Below the pieces are notes generated by a model. The model was not told where the DNA came from. It did not search any database and saw nothing but the letters and a program-made list of their open reading frames with translations. The position numbers were made by a program, and so were the translations under genes. This document shows, one piece after another, positions 47,800 to 58,700 of a stretch of DNA of 64,000 bases. Position 1 is the stretch's first letter, and each line of letters opens with the position of its first letter. Origin of the DNA: Epiperipatus broadwayi (lineage: Eukaryota; Onychophora; Udeonychophora; Euonychophora; Peripatidae); contig JAQFVV010000956.1 of assembly GCA_028023455.1 (NCBI GenBank), positions 64,001-128,000 on the forward strand, written 5' to 3'.

Positions 47800-48711
47800 A
47801 TTTATATATATTGTAATAATTTCAATACACCCATAAATAAGCAAAAGTTAATAAACATGTAGCATTAAGAATATATCATTTTTATGGAAAAACTAACTTT
47901 GTTGTATACATTAAATTATACTTCTGTCACGGCAATCGGTTTTTTTTTATAAATCTACTTTTTTTACCAATGATAATTTATTAGTTAAACAAAAAATAGT
48001 TTACTTTTATCCAACTACCATGTTATTGTATGGTGTGTAACTGAATTTTGCAAGAATCACTTTATTAGAAACTGGCTTATGAGTTATTATTATTATGGTT
48101 TGCAAATTAGAATTAATTTGTCCATAAAAATGATTATATATAAATATGTAAGAATGGGATTAAAGTGATGATTTTGCAGACCATAAGATGAAATGTAATC
48201 CATTTTAATTTTCAGGATCATACATATAAAATGTTAAAACGTATATATATAAATAATTTGAGTATTTTCATAGATACAAAATTGTTTTTAGATTGTTTGA
48301 TAATTTAAAACTATCATAATTAGATTTATCTAATGTCTGAAGGAAATATTGTTCTATTCTATTTCCCTGACATTTCATATAAACTTAACTGAAAACTTTT
48401 CTACTGAAGTAAATGGTGACAGTCAGATAAAATAATTTTATAAAAAATTAAACTAATTGAAACATGAAAAAAAGTGAACATTCTGAACAAAATGCATTAG
48501 TGTTTGAGTGCAAATATTAGCTATTTTTAAATTTGTTTTCTATATTAAAGTCTTTATTTCATTACAATATTTACTTTAATGGAAAAGTTTTTGTACAGGC
48601 TCAACAAAAAATGAAGAAAATTAATCTTGCTCTCAAGTCTAATCAAAATAGCTTTAAACATTATATATGGAGTTTCCTGTCAAATTTTCATACATAATTA
48701 TTTTTTTCTAG
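47800..48711 (+). other. Presumed intron sequence upstream of the 48.7-kb exon
   Basis: AT-rich, no supported exon. It ends with a good acceptor: TATTTTTTTCTAG at 48699-48711. An acceptor-like site at 48597 opens a 33-codon frame but has no usable donor. Confidence 0.45.
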
Positions 48712-49134
48712 GGTCTTTCACAACCGATGTATGTATCTGACGATTTTCTTGGAATGAAAGCACCACTGGAAGAAAACTATTCAGCAGCAACATTGCAAGA
48801 ATGCATAGAAAGAATCTGTCATGATTTACAGACTTATGGGATGTTTTTAGAACAAATTCAGAAAAATGAGAAAGAAGAAAATATTTATAACAATTACATA
48901 GATATTCAGATAGAGAAATATACAGTTATATTAGCAAAGATATTTGTGCTTATGAAATTACAAAAGTTTGTACCTCTAAAAGATGCTGCTTCTTTGAGAG
49001 AAAAAATGTGTCAAGAGTCGAAAAACATCCCTGTACATCAAAGAAAAGTTAGAGATTGTCACATTCTAATAAATTATATAGAAATGGTGGAATGTATTAA
49101 AAAAGTATTTCATTCATTTCTAGAAAAAAAATGA
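48712..49134 (+). CDS. Terminal coding exon of an unrecognised, mainly helical protein
   Basis: After a polypyrimidine tract and AG at 48710-48711, a frame in phase 0 encodes 140 residues (GLSQPMYVSDDFLGM...) to the TGA at 49132-49134. The first methionine, 48727, is probably internal. Visible features: TLQECIERICHDLQTYGMFL and DIQIEKYTVILAKIFVLM look like long amphipathic helices, and the end, VRDCHILINYIEMVECIKKV, is a third. Cysteines occur in ECIERIC, KMC, RDC and VEC. There is no membrane segment or zinc motif. Upstream exons, with any signal peptide, were not found. Base composition is clearly less AT-rich than the flanks and codon use is non-random, which supports a real exon. I do not recognise the family. 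The layout (phase-0 intron, several helices, cysteines) is compatible with the last part of a four-helix cytokine-like protein, but that is only a hypothesis and many helical proteins would look the same. Confidence 0.7.
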   Translation, partial: GLSQPMYVSDDFLGMKAPLEENYSAATLQECIERICHDLQTYGMFLEQIQKNEKEENIYNNYIDIQIEKYTVILAKIFVLMKLQKFVPLKDAASLREKMCQESKNIPVHQRKVRDCHILINYIEMVECIKKVFHSFLEKK

Positions 49135-49188
49135 TATTGATAATATATTTAAAATAGTTAAACACTCCATTGAATATTGCTAGTATAA

Positions 49189-49194
49189 AATAAA
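49189..49194 (+). terminator. Polyadenylation signal AATAAA
   Basis: AATAAA 55 bases after the stop codon, followed by the T-rich GTTTGTATTTTTT. It fits the end of the transcript that contains the 48.7-kb exon and gives a very short 3' UTR. Confidence 0.6.
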
Positions 49195-50810
49195 GTTTGT
49201 ATTTTTTAATTGATAAATCTATATGTATTTAAAAAGTTTTTTAAATATCAAGTTTAACATAATCAACAAAATGTATAATAATAATAAAAAATATATGGCA
49301 TTTGGAGTAATTAAACTTTAAACACTGATTATATTCTATTAATATATATTTTGATGTTACAATTTGTTCACATAGTTTTAAAATTAATAAAAATAACTGT
49401 GGCCTATAAATTTAAATTTTGGTTTATTCAACATCTCAGCTCAATTAAAATTCACTTTTATGGTTGTTAGTGTTTTAGTCAACCCTTCACATAAGAAACT
49501 GAAATTTCAGATGGAAATTATTAATTTATGTGGGTAAAAAGTTGATAGAAATTATAGTGACTGGGAGGGAGTATGTTTTACTTTATGTAGATAGTACTCT
49601 AAATTTATCATTTCATATCTATGTAGATATGCAATTGCTGTATAAACATTTTGTGTGCCAGCAAGAGAATTTGGTAAATTTATATTCATTACCACATTAA
49701 TAAAATGTAATTTATTTCAAATATATTTATATGTTTGTTCATTGTCAAGTATTTTAGAATTTTTTTCCCAAAATAGTAATATTAAATACATTCATTATGC
49801 ACAAAACAAAGCTGGAACATTCAAACTAGTAGTAAAATCTATATGGCTTTATTTACAACAGCTTAATATTAATTTACAATGCAGAAATATTTTATTATAG
49901 AATCTTGTAAATAAATGTCACAAAATGTAAAGTATTAAATCATCAAGTATCAAATTAAATTATTATGTTAGTATTCATGTTTTAAATGAACTTAATATGG
50001 TTCAGTTTTATATGCTAATAGTAAGCTATCAGAAATAAGTCTGTATTAAAATTTACCATTATTTTGTATATTCAAGCTTCATTATCAAATTGTACATTAG
50101 TGATATTTACACAGGAAAAATATTGATATGTTAAAAACATTTAATTATTTTAAGAACGTATGTTGGATGTAGTGTCAGAAACATTTGTCATGTTGAAATT
50201 ATTTTTTATTAATGTGATATATATAAGCTTACAAAATATACTAGATAAAACATGAAGTGTGTTTATGTATCTTTAATAAATAATATATTTTAAGCATCAA
50301 TAATTTAATGCTTATACATGTATATGAAATTAAAACTTATATTCTTAAATAATTATAATAAATTTAAGATCATCTCACACAACCTTTATAAGATAGCATG
50401 GAAAAATCTCCATAGTGTTAATACATAATTATTTTATTCCTTCTGTTGATGAAAAACATAGCAATTTTGGACAATAATATTTGTGAGATTTTTTTATGGT
50501 ATTTTATATAATCTATATCAGAGGAATTTTAATTTTTTCACATAAACACACACATATAAATTTTACTACTTGTTATATTTTAACCAAGTGCATTTATAAC
50601 AAAACAGATTTACGTTTTTAAATTTACTATATTAAATGTTAATGCAGTAACACTATGAAGTCGTCCAGTTCCATTATTTCTCAAGAAAGCAAGTGGATAG
50701 ATCTGTAAAAATGATAAAGTGGAATTCTTTTAAATGTATATAAATAATCTAATGATTATTCAGTAAAATATTGTATACATAAAGTACAGCTTATATTTCA
50801 TATGTCAAAT
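49195..50810. other. AT-rich interval, nothing recognised
   Basis: The ORF at 49655-49900 has no family motif. No repeat family supported. Confidence 0.5.
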
Positions 50811-50881
50811 GCGCTGACCGAAAAGTGAACCATGGTCAGCTGATTGGAAGGCAGCTAGGCTAATCACTAGGCTACCAACGC
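50811..50881 (-). pseudogene. tRNA-Gly(UCC)-derived pseudogene or SINE head, copy 2
   Basis: Minus strand reads GCGTTGGTAGCCTAGTGATT, AGCCTAGCTG, CCTTCCAATCAGCTG, ACCATGGTTCACTTTTCGGT, CAGCGC. The acceptor stem (GCGTTGG with TCAGCGC) still pairs with wobbles, the anticodon loop keeps TCC, but the T stem (CATGG / TTCGG) is broken. Length 71 without CCA, as expected. A decayed tRNA-Gly-like sequence of the same group as 27324-27398. Confidence 0.8.
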
Positions 50882-51434
50882 TTGCCAACTTATTATTTTT
50901 AAGTACAACTTAATATTATCTTTCAAAACATTGTCTATCATTTATAAAATCTGTATAAAAATTGGAATTAACCTTAATTAAACTAAGTATAATGATTAAG
51001 TAAGATTATTTTTTAAATAAGGAATCTTGTCTAACCATTAATTTATTAATGAAAAAATTAATTTTATAAATAAAATAAAAATATTTAATTAGTATTTCTT
51101 CTCCTTAGCTAAATGATGTGCTTCAGTTTATCTGTGAAAGTGAAAGATTTATTTGCATGTCTTAAAAAATCAAGAGTTATCACACACACACACAAAAAAA
51201 ATCTTTTTAAAAGTAACAAAATGAACAAAAGTTCAGAAATAGAAAAACTGACATAACTTATTTTTTTACCAATAATAAATGTGTCAATGATAGATGCAAA
51301 ACAATGATAATTGAAAAAATGATAAATCTGTGGAAGAATATTTTATTTCTATCCCTGATTTCAGGACCCAAGTAAACAAATGATGGATTTGAAAAATGAG
51401 ACATGACTTCTTTGTATTCAATAAATAAATTTAC
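50882..51434. other. AT-rich interval, nothing recognised
   Basis: (CA)n near 51181. No gene supported. Confidence 0.5.
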
Positions 51435-52050
51435 ATATTCATCATTATCATCATCAACCATTAACAGTCCACTTCAGGATGAAGATCTCTCCAAGTTCAA
51501 TCCATTTCCGATCATTTGCTTCTCTGTTCCACATCAACAGTGCAACTTTCCATCTCAGCTGTTGTCTCTTTCTCTTTTACAATCTCTTGGAATTCAGTTT
51601 AATATTTCAATTGTCCATCTATTATCATCTCTTCTAGCAATATGTCCAGCCCAACCCCACTTCAGTTTTTTAATTTTTTTCTTTGTTCTCTTACCCATAT
51701 ATTGCATTTTTGATCTCTTCTTGTTACTCCCAACATGCATCTCTCCATAATTCTTTGAGTGATCTGAAGTCTCTGTATTGCTCTTCTATTAAGTGTCCAA
51801 GTCTCAGATCCATAAGTAAGGACTGTAAAATACATTTATCAAAAACCTTCCTTTTCATACACATAGGCATATTTCCTTTTAGTATCAAATTATTTCTATC
51901 AAAAGCACTCCAACCAAGTTTAATTCTATGATTAATTTCATCCATTATGTTTCCATCTGTATTAATAATCTCACCAAAATATTTGTAACTGTTAACTTGT
52001 TTTAATTCATCATAATCAATCTTTATTTTCATATTTTAAGAGAAATGATT
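51435..52050 (-). pseudogene. RTE-type LINE, 5'-truncated antisense copy
   Basis: Reverse complement of the last 620 bp of the element at 54-57 kb. The longest frame (51724-52032) reads MKIKIDYDELKQVNSYKYFG, EIINTDGNIMDEINHRIKLG, ending in WSAFDRNNLILKGNMPMC and related words, then shifts frame. The 3' end is ATTAACAGTCCACTTCAGGA in plus orientation, preceded by a (CAT/ATC)n tail. Dead copy. Confidence 0.92.
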
Positions 52051-52699
52051 ACAAGTCACTATATATCTAAAAGTTTACCATTAATAAGTCACTGTAATAT
52101 ATATTTCTTTCCATTAGAGTAAACACATCTTTGATTCATTATTTTGTCCAGGAAAAAAAAAACTAAATCCTAGCATGGTAGAAAACAATGTGACTAGGAA
52201 ACTATTAACAATAATAGATAAAAACAATTTAATAATTATTATTCATTTAAATTCATATAAAATACAATTCAGTCTTACAAGTCAAAACATTTTATGCAAT
52301 AGATGATGTATAAAATGCTAATATCATGAACAATTATATATAAAACCAATCTAATTGACATTCTTTTCAAAAGGCTTAGAATTCATCTCTCAGATAGCTA
52401 GAACACAACTATCTCATTTAACCTTAGATATATAAATTAAACAAAAATAAAAAATTGTACAATCTCTCACCAAACAGCAACCTTAGTGAATACTGTTTGG
52501 GGTTTTTTTTTTGCAGAAAGACTATAGTAAGCTATTTATTAAAAAGTCTATTTTTATGTTAATTATACATTTGCAAATATTTTGTATTTTTATTCATAAT
52601 GATCTAAATTTTTCATTCTTCACATGATAAAACATATGTAAAAAGATCTTTAAAATTATGATTTAATATGTATACAAATCAATATATATATATCAAAAT
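52051..52699. other. AT-rich interval, nothing recognised
   Basis: No gene. A short inverted pair CAAACAGCAACCTTAGTGAA / TACTGTTTGG near 52472-52500 is noted. Confidence 0.4.
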
Positions 52700-53199
52700 A
52701 CAGTAAAATTTACATAAATTATATTATTTTTAGAAGTACTGTTGACTATACATTTTGTAGTCTTTATCAACTATATAACATTGAATAATCAAAATGACAC
52801 AACCTTCAACAATAGCCATAGTTCAATTCAGATTTCCCACAATTCTTTTATCTTAACATTTGATGACTGGTGATTCATTAACATTTGACAATTTTTTGAA
52901 ATCAACATAGCCTCTCTTTTATTTTACGTTTATTATGACAACCTTCCATTTGAATAATTTTCATATTTTAATAATCAAATTTAAATCCATATTGACAAGA
53001 TTTATTATGATCAAATATAACAGACGATGAAGATTTATTTACATCTATTTCAGATTGTTTCTCATTTTGAATTCTATTATATAAAAGCATATGCTCTTTT
53101 ATTCTCTTTTCAAATGTACACTTAGATTCACTGATGTATTGTAAGCCACATCCACATATCAATCTACATATAATAGAATTTTGATTAAATTTTACTGTA
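52700..53199. mobile_element. PalB-type element, copy 3, containing a Penelope fragment
   Basis: The left terminus TACAGTAAAATTTACATAAA and about 150 following bases match PalB copies 1 and 2; the right terminus ends AAATTTTACTGTA. The middle is not the palindromic partner but foreign sequence, the GIY-YIG fragment listed next. The right flank (ATTGATTTGTATATTACATA, CAAACTTAATTTAT) again matches that of copies 1 and 2. Confidence 0.75.
52885..53180 (-). pseudogene. Penelope-like element GIY-YIG endonuclease fragment
   Basis: Minus strand frame NSIICRLICGCGLQYISESK, then CTFEKRIKEHMLLYN, a gap, then HNKSCQYGFKFDY, one stop, and NMKIIQMEGCHNKRKIKERL. This is the order in the carboxy-terminal GIY-YIG domain of Penelope-like elements: C.CG.qYIgEs...l..Ri.EH, then HN.S....FdF..vkii..e.....R...E. 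The GIY tyrosine position is replaced (IIC) but the YI(g)ES, R and EH landmarks persist; G of YIG is S. The reverse transcriptase part is absent. Confidence 0.8.
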
Positions 53200-53642
53200 T
53201 TTTGATATATATATATATATATTGATTTGTATATTACATATATTGTGGAACGAATACAGATATCAAACTTAATTTATTATATATATATATATTTAAAAAA
53301 ATTAAATGTTTACTTACTGAATGAATATTTGACATTTCTTTTGTAAACATTTTGTGCTTTAATACAAAACTGCATCTTCCAGAAGCAGAACAGTTTTTAA
53401 ATCACTGGAATTGTGTTGACCACATAACCAGTCAGATGAGATATAGGTAGTTACTTAATTAAAAGTGTTTACCTTTATCAACATTTTTGAACTCCAGGAA
53501 AATGTGGCAAAACTTAAAGATCATAATATTTGTTTTTTGATAATTTAAAGATCATAATATTTGATATTAAACAAAATACCCTTTACTGTAAGAGAAACAA
53601 ATTAACAATAACAATAAAATATAATGAAGTCAAGGTAATAAA
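53200..53642. other. AT-rich interval, nothing recognised
   Basis: Begins with the shared PalB right flank. No gene. Confidence 0.45.

Positions 53643-53735
<93 letters not shown>
53643..53735. repeat. (AT)n microsatellite with GCATAT interruptions
   Basis: About 90 bp of alternating AT interrupted by GC at 53679 and closing at GCATATAACTG. The poly-YI frame over it is an artefact. Confidence 0.97.
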
Positions 53736-54327
53736 TATAACTGTTTATAATAAGTTAAACTCAAAAGCAAATGCAGCTATCAAATGATGATGAATTCTTT
53801 TCAACAATGGTCATTCCAAGCCTTCATCTAATTAAAGAAAAAGACAGAGGAGCAAAGAGTACTGTAGAAAACTATGATCTGTTCATTTTTATTGTCATAA
53901 AAACAGTTTGAAAAATTATGCAGCAGACAAAAAATAATGTTATTTATATGAAACAAGCAAATGAAATATGCAAGCAAATGAGAATAATAAAATAAGTTGC
54001 ATATGTGTGTGTGCTTGTGCACAGTGTTTATGCAAATAATGAAAATTTATATGTATTTTCCTAGATAAATTTTAACTATAATATAACTAGGCAAGCAAGC
54101 AAAAATTGGCAACTAAAAACCGAAATCACTGCTCCTAGTATTAAGTGACATGATTTCACTTTGCAGTTGCCAGTTTTAATTAATTATCATGTTATATTGT
54201 ACCTTTAATTTATTTAGAAAAATACACGAAAATTGTCATTACATTTCAAATTTTATCTCTACATAGTCCATGAAATGTTTTTTTTAAAAATATATGTATA
54301 TATAACATTCATATATATATATATATA
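53736..54327. other. AT-rich interval before the RTE element
   Basis: No gene supported; ends with a (TA)n run at about 54307-54327 immediately before the LINE 5' region. Confidence 0.45.
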
Positions 54328-54789
54328 TGGCTGCAGAAAGGAGTTTTGCTATTAACTGAAAGGAGACCCTTTGATTCCTCTTGGAGGCCTTAAAGGAACC
54401 GAGCAGGGCAAATTCCTAATGTCCACTCCATACGTTCTTGTCGTTGCAGCTGTTATTACTATGTGATTATTCATATAGTATACGAACATGGATGGGCTGC
54501 TCACCAACACGCATTAGCCAGCGTGGTGAGTTTATTAGCTTTTTACCTCTGAGTTTAAGATCAAGAAACACCATGGTCTTTCTTCTCAGTGCCTGATAAG
54601 GCAGAATGAATGTTTGTGTAAATGATAAATATTTTCCCAATACATATATACAATTATGACAGACAAAAATAAAGCATGGCCCTTATTCCCAGGAGGCTGT
54701 AAAGTCACCAACCAAGGCAGCGGTTGGTGGCCGAAGGCGGAGGGTGCTAAGAATCCCCTGATTGCGGACCCAGGCTGCCATTTGATGAC

Positions 54790-55631
54790 GACTTTTTATT
54801 GAAGTACTTACAACTCCAGATCACTTTCAAGTGAAGGAAGATTGCAAGAATTAGAAGAAGAACTCTCTTATATTAAATGGGACATTATTGGACTTTGTGA
54901 AGTTAGAAGAAAAGGTGAAGAGACAATTGATTTAAAAAGTGGACATATACTCTATTATAAAGGCACAAATATTGGAAATACAAGTGGAGTAGGATTCATT
55001 ATAAATAAAAAGTGGAAGAACAATATTGTGGAGATTGATGGTGTGTCGGACAGAGTGGCAAGATTAGTTATACAATAGCAGATACCAAATGCAGATAATT
55101 CAGGTTTATGCCCCAACAAGTTCTCAAAGTGATGAAGTAGTAGAAGATTTTTATATGGATGTACAAAAGGCTTTTGATCAGAGTAAACACCATTTTAAAA
55201 CTGTTATGGGAGACTTTAATGCTAGAATTGGTAAAAAAATGAAAGATGAAAGTGCTGTGGTAATTTTGGTTATGGTAATAGAAATGAGAGAGGACATAGA
55301 CTTGTGGAGTTTGCAGAAAAAGAAAAACTTTATATTATGAATTCTTTTTTTTGAGAAAAATGTTAAAAGGAAATGGACATGGAAGCATCCAAATGAAGGT
55401 ACAGCAGAATTGGATTATATTTTGACTAACAGGAAATACATATTTCAAGATTATAATGTTTTTAATAAATTTAACACAGGAAGTGATCATCGATTAGTAA
55501 GGTGTAAGATACGTGTTAATGTAAAACTAGAGAGACAAAAATTATTAAGAAAAACAATATTTACAGTTGATATTACTAATCTTCAGAAACATTCTATTGA
55601 ATTTAAATTAGAACTTACAAATCGGTTTTAA
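54790..55631 (+). pseudogene. RTE apurinic-type endonuclease domain (broken)
   Basis: The domain nicks target DNA for target-primed reverse transcription. In order: TYN.RSLSSEGRLQELEEEL (start of the domain, frame broken near 54795), DIIGLCEVRRKGEE (metal-binding E), GVGFIINKKW, a break near 55076 with TAG, then IIQVYAPTSSQSDEVVEDFY, KTVMGDFNARIGKK (the DFN motif), a frame change near 55250 (GNFGYGNRNERGHRLV), a one-base slip in the T8 run near 55349, KRKWTWKHPNEGTAELDYIL, and TGSDHRLVRCKI (catalytic SDH). All catalytic landmarks survive. A stop at 55629-55631 separates it from the reverse transcriptase. Proteins of this kind are often annotated as craniofacial development protein 2-like in animal genomes. 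Confidence 0.9.
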
Positions 55632-57560
55632 GTATTAGTAGATTTTGAACATGATTCAGATTTGAATGAAATTAATATGAAAATAACTGATACATTTTTG
55701 AAAACTGCAACAAAGATAGCTGGTAGAAAGAAACAGCAATTGACCAATAAAATTTCTACTGAGACTAGAGAATTTATGAAGAAAAGAAGGAATATGAAGA
55801 TATACAAAAATGATGCATTAAAAAGAATTGAATATCTCAAATTTTGTAAAATGGTGCGGAAAAGAGTTGAAAATGATATAAGAAAGTATAACTGTGAACT
55901 AGCAAGGAAAGCTGTAGAAGAAAATAAAAGTCTTAAGAATGTAAAACAACATTTTGGTATTGGTAGGAAATTTATATCTGCAATAAGAAAAAAAGATGGA
56001 ATTATTACTAAAAGGAGAGATGACATCATGAAATTGGTAGAAGATTTTTATCAAGAATTATATAGTAATAAAGAACAAGTACCTCCTATATCTATTACAT
56101 CTTCCAAATTGCCCAGAATTTTAAATGAAGAAGTGAGACATGCAATTAAATGTATGAAGAAAGGAAAGGCTCCAGGTAATGATGGAATTATAATTGATAT
56201 ATTAAAAGAAGCAGGTGAAGAAATAGAAATTTTTTTAGCGAAGTTATATACCAAATGTCTAAATGATAAAGTTGTACCGGATGATTGGAAGAATGCAGTA
56301 ATAATATTAATATTTAAATAAGGTGATAAAGAAGATATTAGAAATTACAGACCTATCAGCCTTTTATCAGTTTTATATAAAATTTTTACCAAGATAATTA
56401 CTACTCATCTACAGAGAACATTGGATTTCCACCAACCAAGAGAACAAGCTGGATTTAAAAGTTGTTTTAGTACAGTAGATCATATCCAGGTATTGAGAGA
56501 AGTTATAGAAAGAACAAATGAATATGAGTTGCCATTATGCTTAGGATTTGTAGATTATGAAAAGGCATTTGATTCTATAAACATTTCTTCAGTGATTAAA
56601 GCATTAGATCATCAAGGTATAGATCCAGGATATTGTCATATTTTAAAGAATATTTATAAAAATGCAACAGCAACAATTAGATTACATAATGACACTGGGA
56701 AAGTCAACATTGAGAAAGGTGTAAGACAAGGTGACTCCATATCTCCAAAACTTTTTACAGCAGTGCTGCGTGAAGTATTTTGTGGATTAAAATGGGAAAC
56801 TAAAGGAGTGAAAGTAAATGGTGATTATTTAAGTCATTTAGATTTCGCAGATGATGTAGTTGTTTTTGCAAATAATGCTTCAGATCCGCAGGAAATGTTG
56901 CAGGAATTATCAGATGAAAGTAGGAAAGTAGGACTAAAGATAAATGTTAAAAAGTCTAAAGTAATGTTTAATCGATTTACTCAAAATATGAAAATAAAGG
57001 TTGATTATGATGAATTAGAAGAAGTTAACACTTACAAATACCTTGGTCAGATTATTAATACAGATGGAAACATAATGGAGGAAATTAATCATAGAATTAA
57101 ACTTGGTTGGAGTGCTTTTGGTAGAAATAACTTGATACTAAAAGGAAATATGCCTATGTGTTTGAAAAGGAAGGTTTTTAACAAATGTGTTTTACCAGTT
57201 CTTACTTATGGATCTGAGACTTGGACACTTAATAGAAGAGCAATTCAGAGAATTTAGACCACTCAAAGAAGTATGGAGAGATGTATGTTGGGAGTAACAA
57301 GAAGAGATTGTAAATGCAATGTATGGGTAAGAGAACAAACAGGTGTTACTGACCTGATTGAAAAAATTAAAAGATTGAAGTGGAGTTGGGCTGGACATAT
57401 TTATAGAAGAGATGATAATAGATGGACAATTGAAATTTTAAACTGGATTCCAAGAGATTGTAAAAGACCCAGAAAGAGACCACATGTGAGATGGATGGAT
57501 GAAATAAGAAAGTGTGCAGGGGTGATATGGAGAAGAGAAGCTAAAGATTGGAGAAGATGA
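55632..57560 (+). pseudogene. RTE reverse transcriptase domain (broken by stops)
   Basis: Visible domains: a lysine-rich linker (55662-56040), KKGKAPGNDGIIIDILKEAG, DWKNAVIILIFK, stop at 56319-56321 where KKG is expected, NYRPISLLSVLYKIF, FVDYEKAFDSI (motif A, 56547-56579, catalytic D), GVRQGDSISPKLF (motif B, 56718 on), LDFADDVVVFA (motif C, FADD at 56844-56855), INVKKSKVM, and the thumb YKYLGQIINTDGN. A stop at 57255-57257 falls in AIQRI.TTQRSMERCMLGV, and one at 57558-57560 replaces W of RRW shortly before the end. Carboxy-terminal: RLKWSWAGHIYRRDDNRWT and HVRWMDEIRKC. Each stop is one base from a sense codon, so the copy is fairly young. Confidence 0.94.
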
Positions 57561-57601
57561 ATTAAACTTGGAGAGACCTTCATCCTGCAGTGGATTGATA
57601 A

Positions 57602-57602
<1 letters not shown>

Positions 57603-57650
<48 letters not shown>

Positions 57651-57662
57651 AAAGTATTCAAT

Positions 57663-57711
<49 letters not shown>

Positions 57712-57735
57712 TTTAATTGAATACTTTAAAATGTA
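57603..57735. repeat. Two (TA)n tracts separated and closed by a 20-bp inverted pair
   Basis: (TA)n at about 57605-57648, then TTTTAAAGTATTCAATTAAA, then (TA)n at about 57667-57710, then the inverse TTTAATTGAATACTTTAAAA ending near 57731. The second tract forms the loop of a hairpin. Confidence 0.9.
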
Positions 57736-57757
57736 ATTTAATATAAACTAGAATTTA

Positions 57758-57905
57758 TTCTTTCTTGCTTACAGTTTCAACTGCCCAGTAGTCATTATTA
57801 CAGCTCTTTTAAACACAACAATTTCTAACATAATGTTAACTGAAGGCCAATTAGAGTTGTGAAGAAACTGTTGAGTTTAAAAGAGCTCTGTAAGCAAGAA
57901 ATAAT
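57758..57905. repeat. Small foldback around TTCTTGCTTACAG
   Basis: TTTCTTGCTTACAG (about 57760) pairs with CTGTAAGCAAGAAA (about 57890), and ACAGCTCTTTTAAACACAAC pairs imperfectly with GTTGAGTTTAAAAGAGCTCT. No frame. Confidence 0.7.
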
Positions 57906-57984
57906 AAATGTCAATGTTGTGAGGGGAGGAAGTCAGACAATGGTAAATGAAAATGTAACAATTTACTCTAAATAAATACTTTGT

Positions 57985-58060
57985 ATATAATAAAGATATA
58001 TATGAGAGATAGTGACCTGGCCCAACTGATGAGTCCTGGTTCAGCACAAAATGCATCTTG
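57985..58060 (+). mobile_element. SINE conserved block (family 2 tail)
   Basis: CCTGGCCCAACTGATGAGTC then CTGGTTCAGCAC.AAATGCAT matches the conserved block in the inverted pair at 29.3-29.9 kb. No tRNA-like part is adjacent. Confidence 0.5.
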
Positions 58061-58286
58061 GGAATCATTTGTCTTTTATTATCTCTTTATTTATATGAAT
58101 TTGAAAAGAATGGGGAAGTATGGAAGTGTTTATTATATCTATAAAGAATAAATATTATTTTATATTAAATTGCAATGTAAAGTGTTCAATTAAAGAGTAT
58201 ATAGTGTTTTAAATATGCATGTACATGTGTTTTTATGTTTGAACAAAGATGTGATTAAATTATGAAATTTCTTTATTACTGTCAGA

Positions 58287-58700
58287 TAGAACAGCAGTCA
58301 GCAACCAGTGGTCCACAGTGGTGGTCCACAATGTAATTTTAATAGTCCACAAAGACATTCAGATATTTAAATTTGCTAAGCTCATTTAATAAAATTTTTA
58401 AATAAAAAATAAATTGATGTAAAATAGAACAAGAACATTATATTGCTAATTGATTTGTTACAAAATACTTTACATGTTGTTGTAACATCATTGGAATAAG
58501 GATTAGTAAAATAATTTTAACCAAGAACAGCAAATGTTGGAGTAATTTTTAATATATATTACTATTATTTATTATTATTTTTGTTTTAAAATTATAAATA
58601 AATATATATGTATATCATACTCAATGCTCATATTAATTTGTATCTTTAAAAATTATATTAGTGTTTCGCAATATCTGAAAGGTGGCCAACAGCTGAGATA
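58287..58700. mobile_element. Possible non-autonomous hAT-like relic
   Basis: CAGTCAGCAACCAGTGGTCC followed by repeated GTGGTCCACA words resembles the left end of hAT elements such as the one at 1382. GTTTCGCAATATCTGAAAGG near 58662 could be part of a right end but pairs poorly. No transposase frame. Confidence 0.35.

Larger units (their letters stand above)
54328..57612 (+). mobile_element. Nearly full-length RTE-type LINE retrotransposon, inactive
   Basis: A 3.3-kb element: about 470 bp of GC-richer 5' region (GGCTGCAGAAAGGAGTTTTG to the GGCAGCGGTTGGTGGCCGAA block), one long coding region for endonuclease plus reverse transcriptase, a 40-bp 3' UTR (CTTCATCCTGCAGTGGATTG) and a GATAATGATATATA tail. 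Its 5' end is placed at the junction with (TA)n and could be off by tens of bases. Damage is mild: about five nonsense changes and two to four frameshifts, listed in the two coding entries. Related truncated copies lie at 1038-1315 and 51435-52050. Confidence 0.93.

Noticed and set aside
48598-48698. Possible exon upstream of the 48.7-kb exon (acceptor TTTTTGTACAG)
   Set aside because: The frame has no usable GT donor that would leave an intron of plausible length before 48711.
51403-51931. Plus-strand frames of 82-115 codons
   Set aside because: They are the antisense of a truncated RTE copy whose minus-strand frame is clearly the original.
55628-56254. Minus-strand frames of 67-133 codons over the RTE element
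   Set aside because: Shadows of the reverse transcriptase reading frame.
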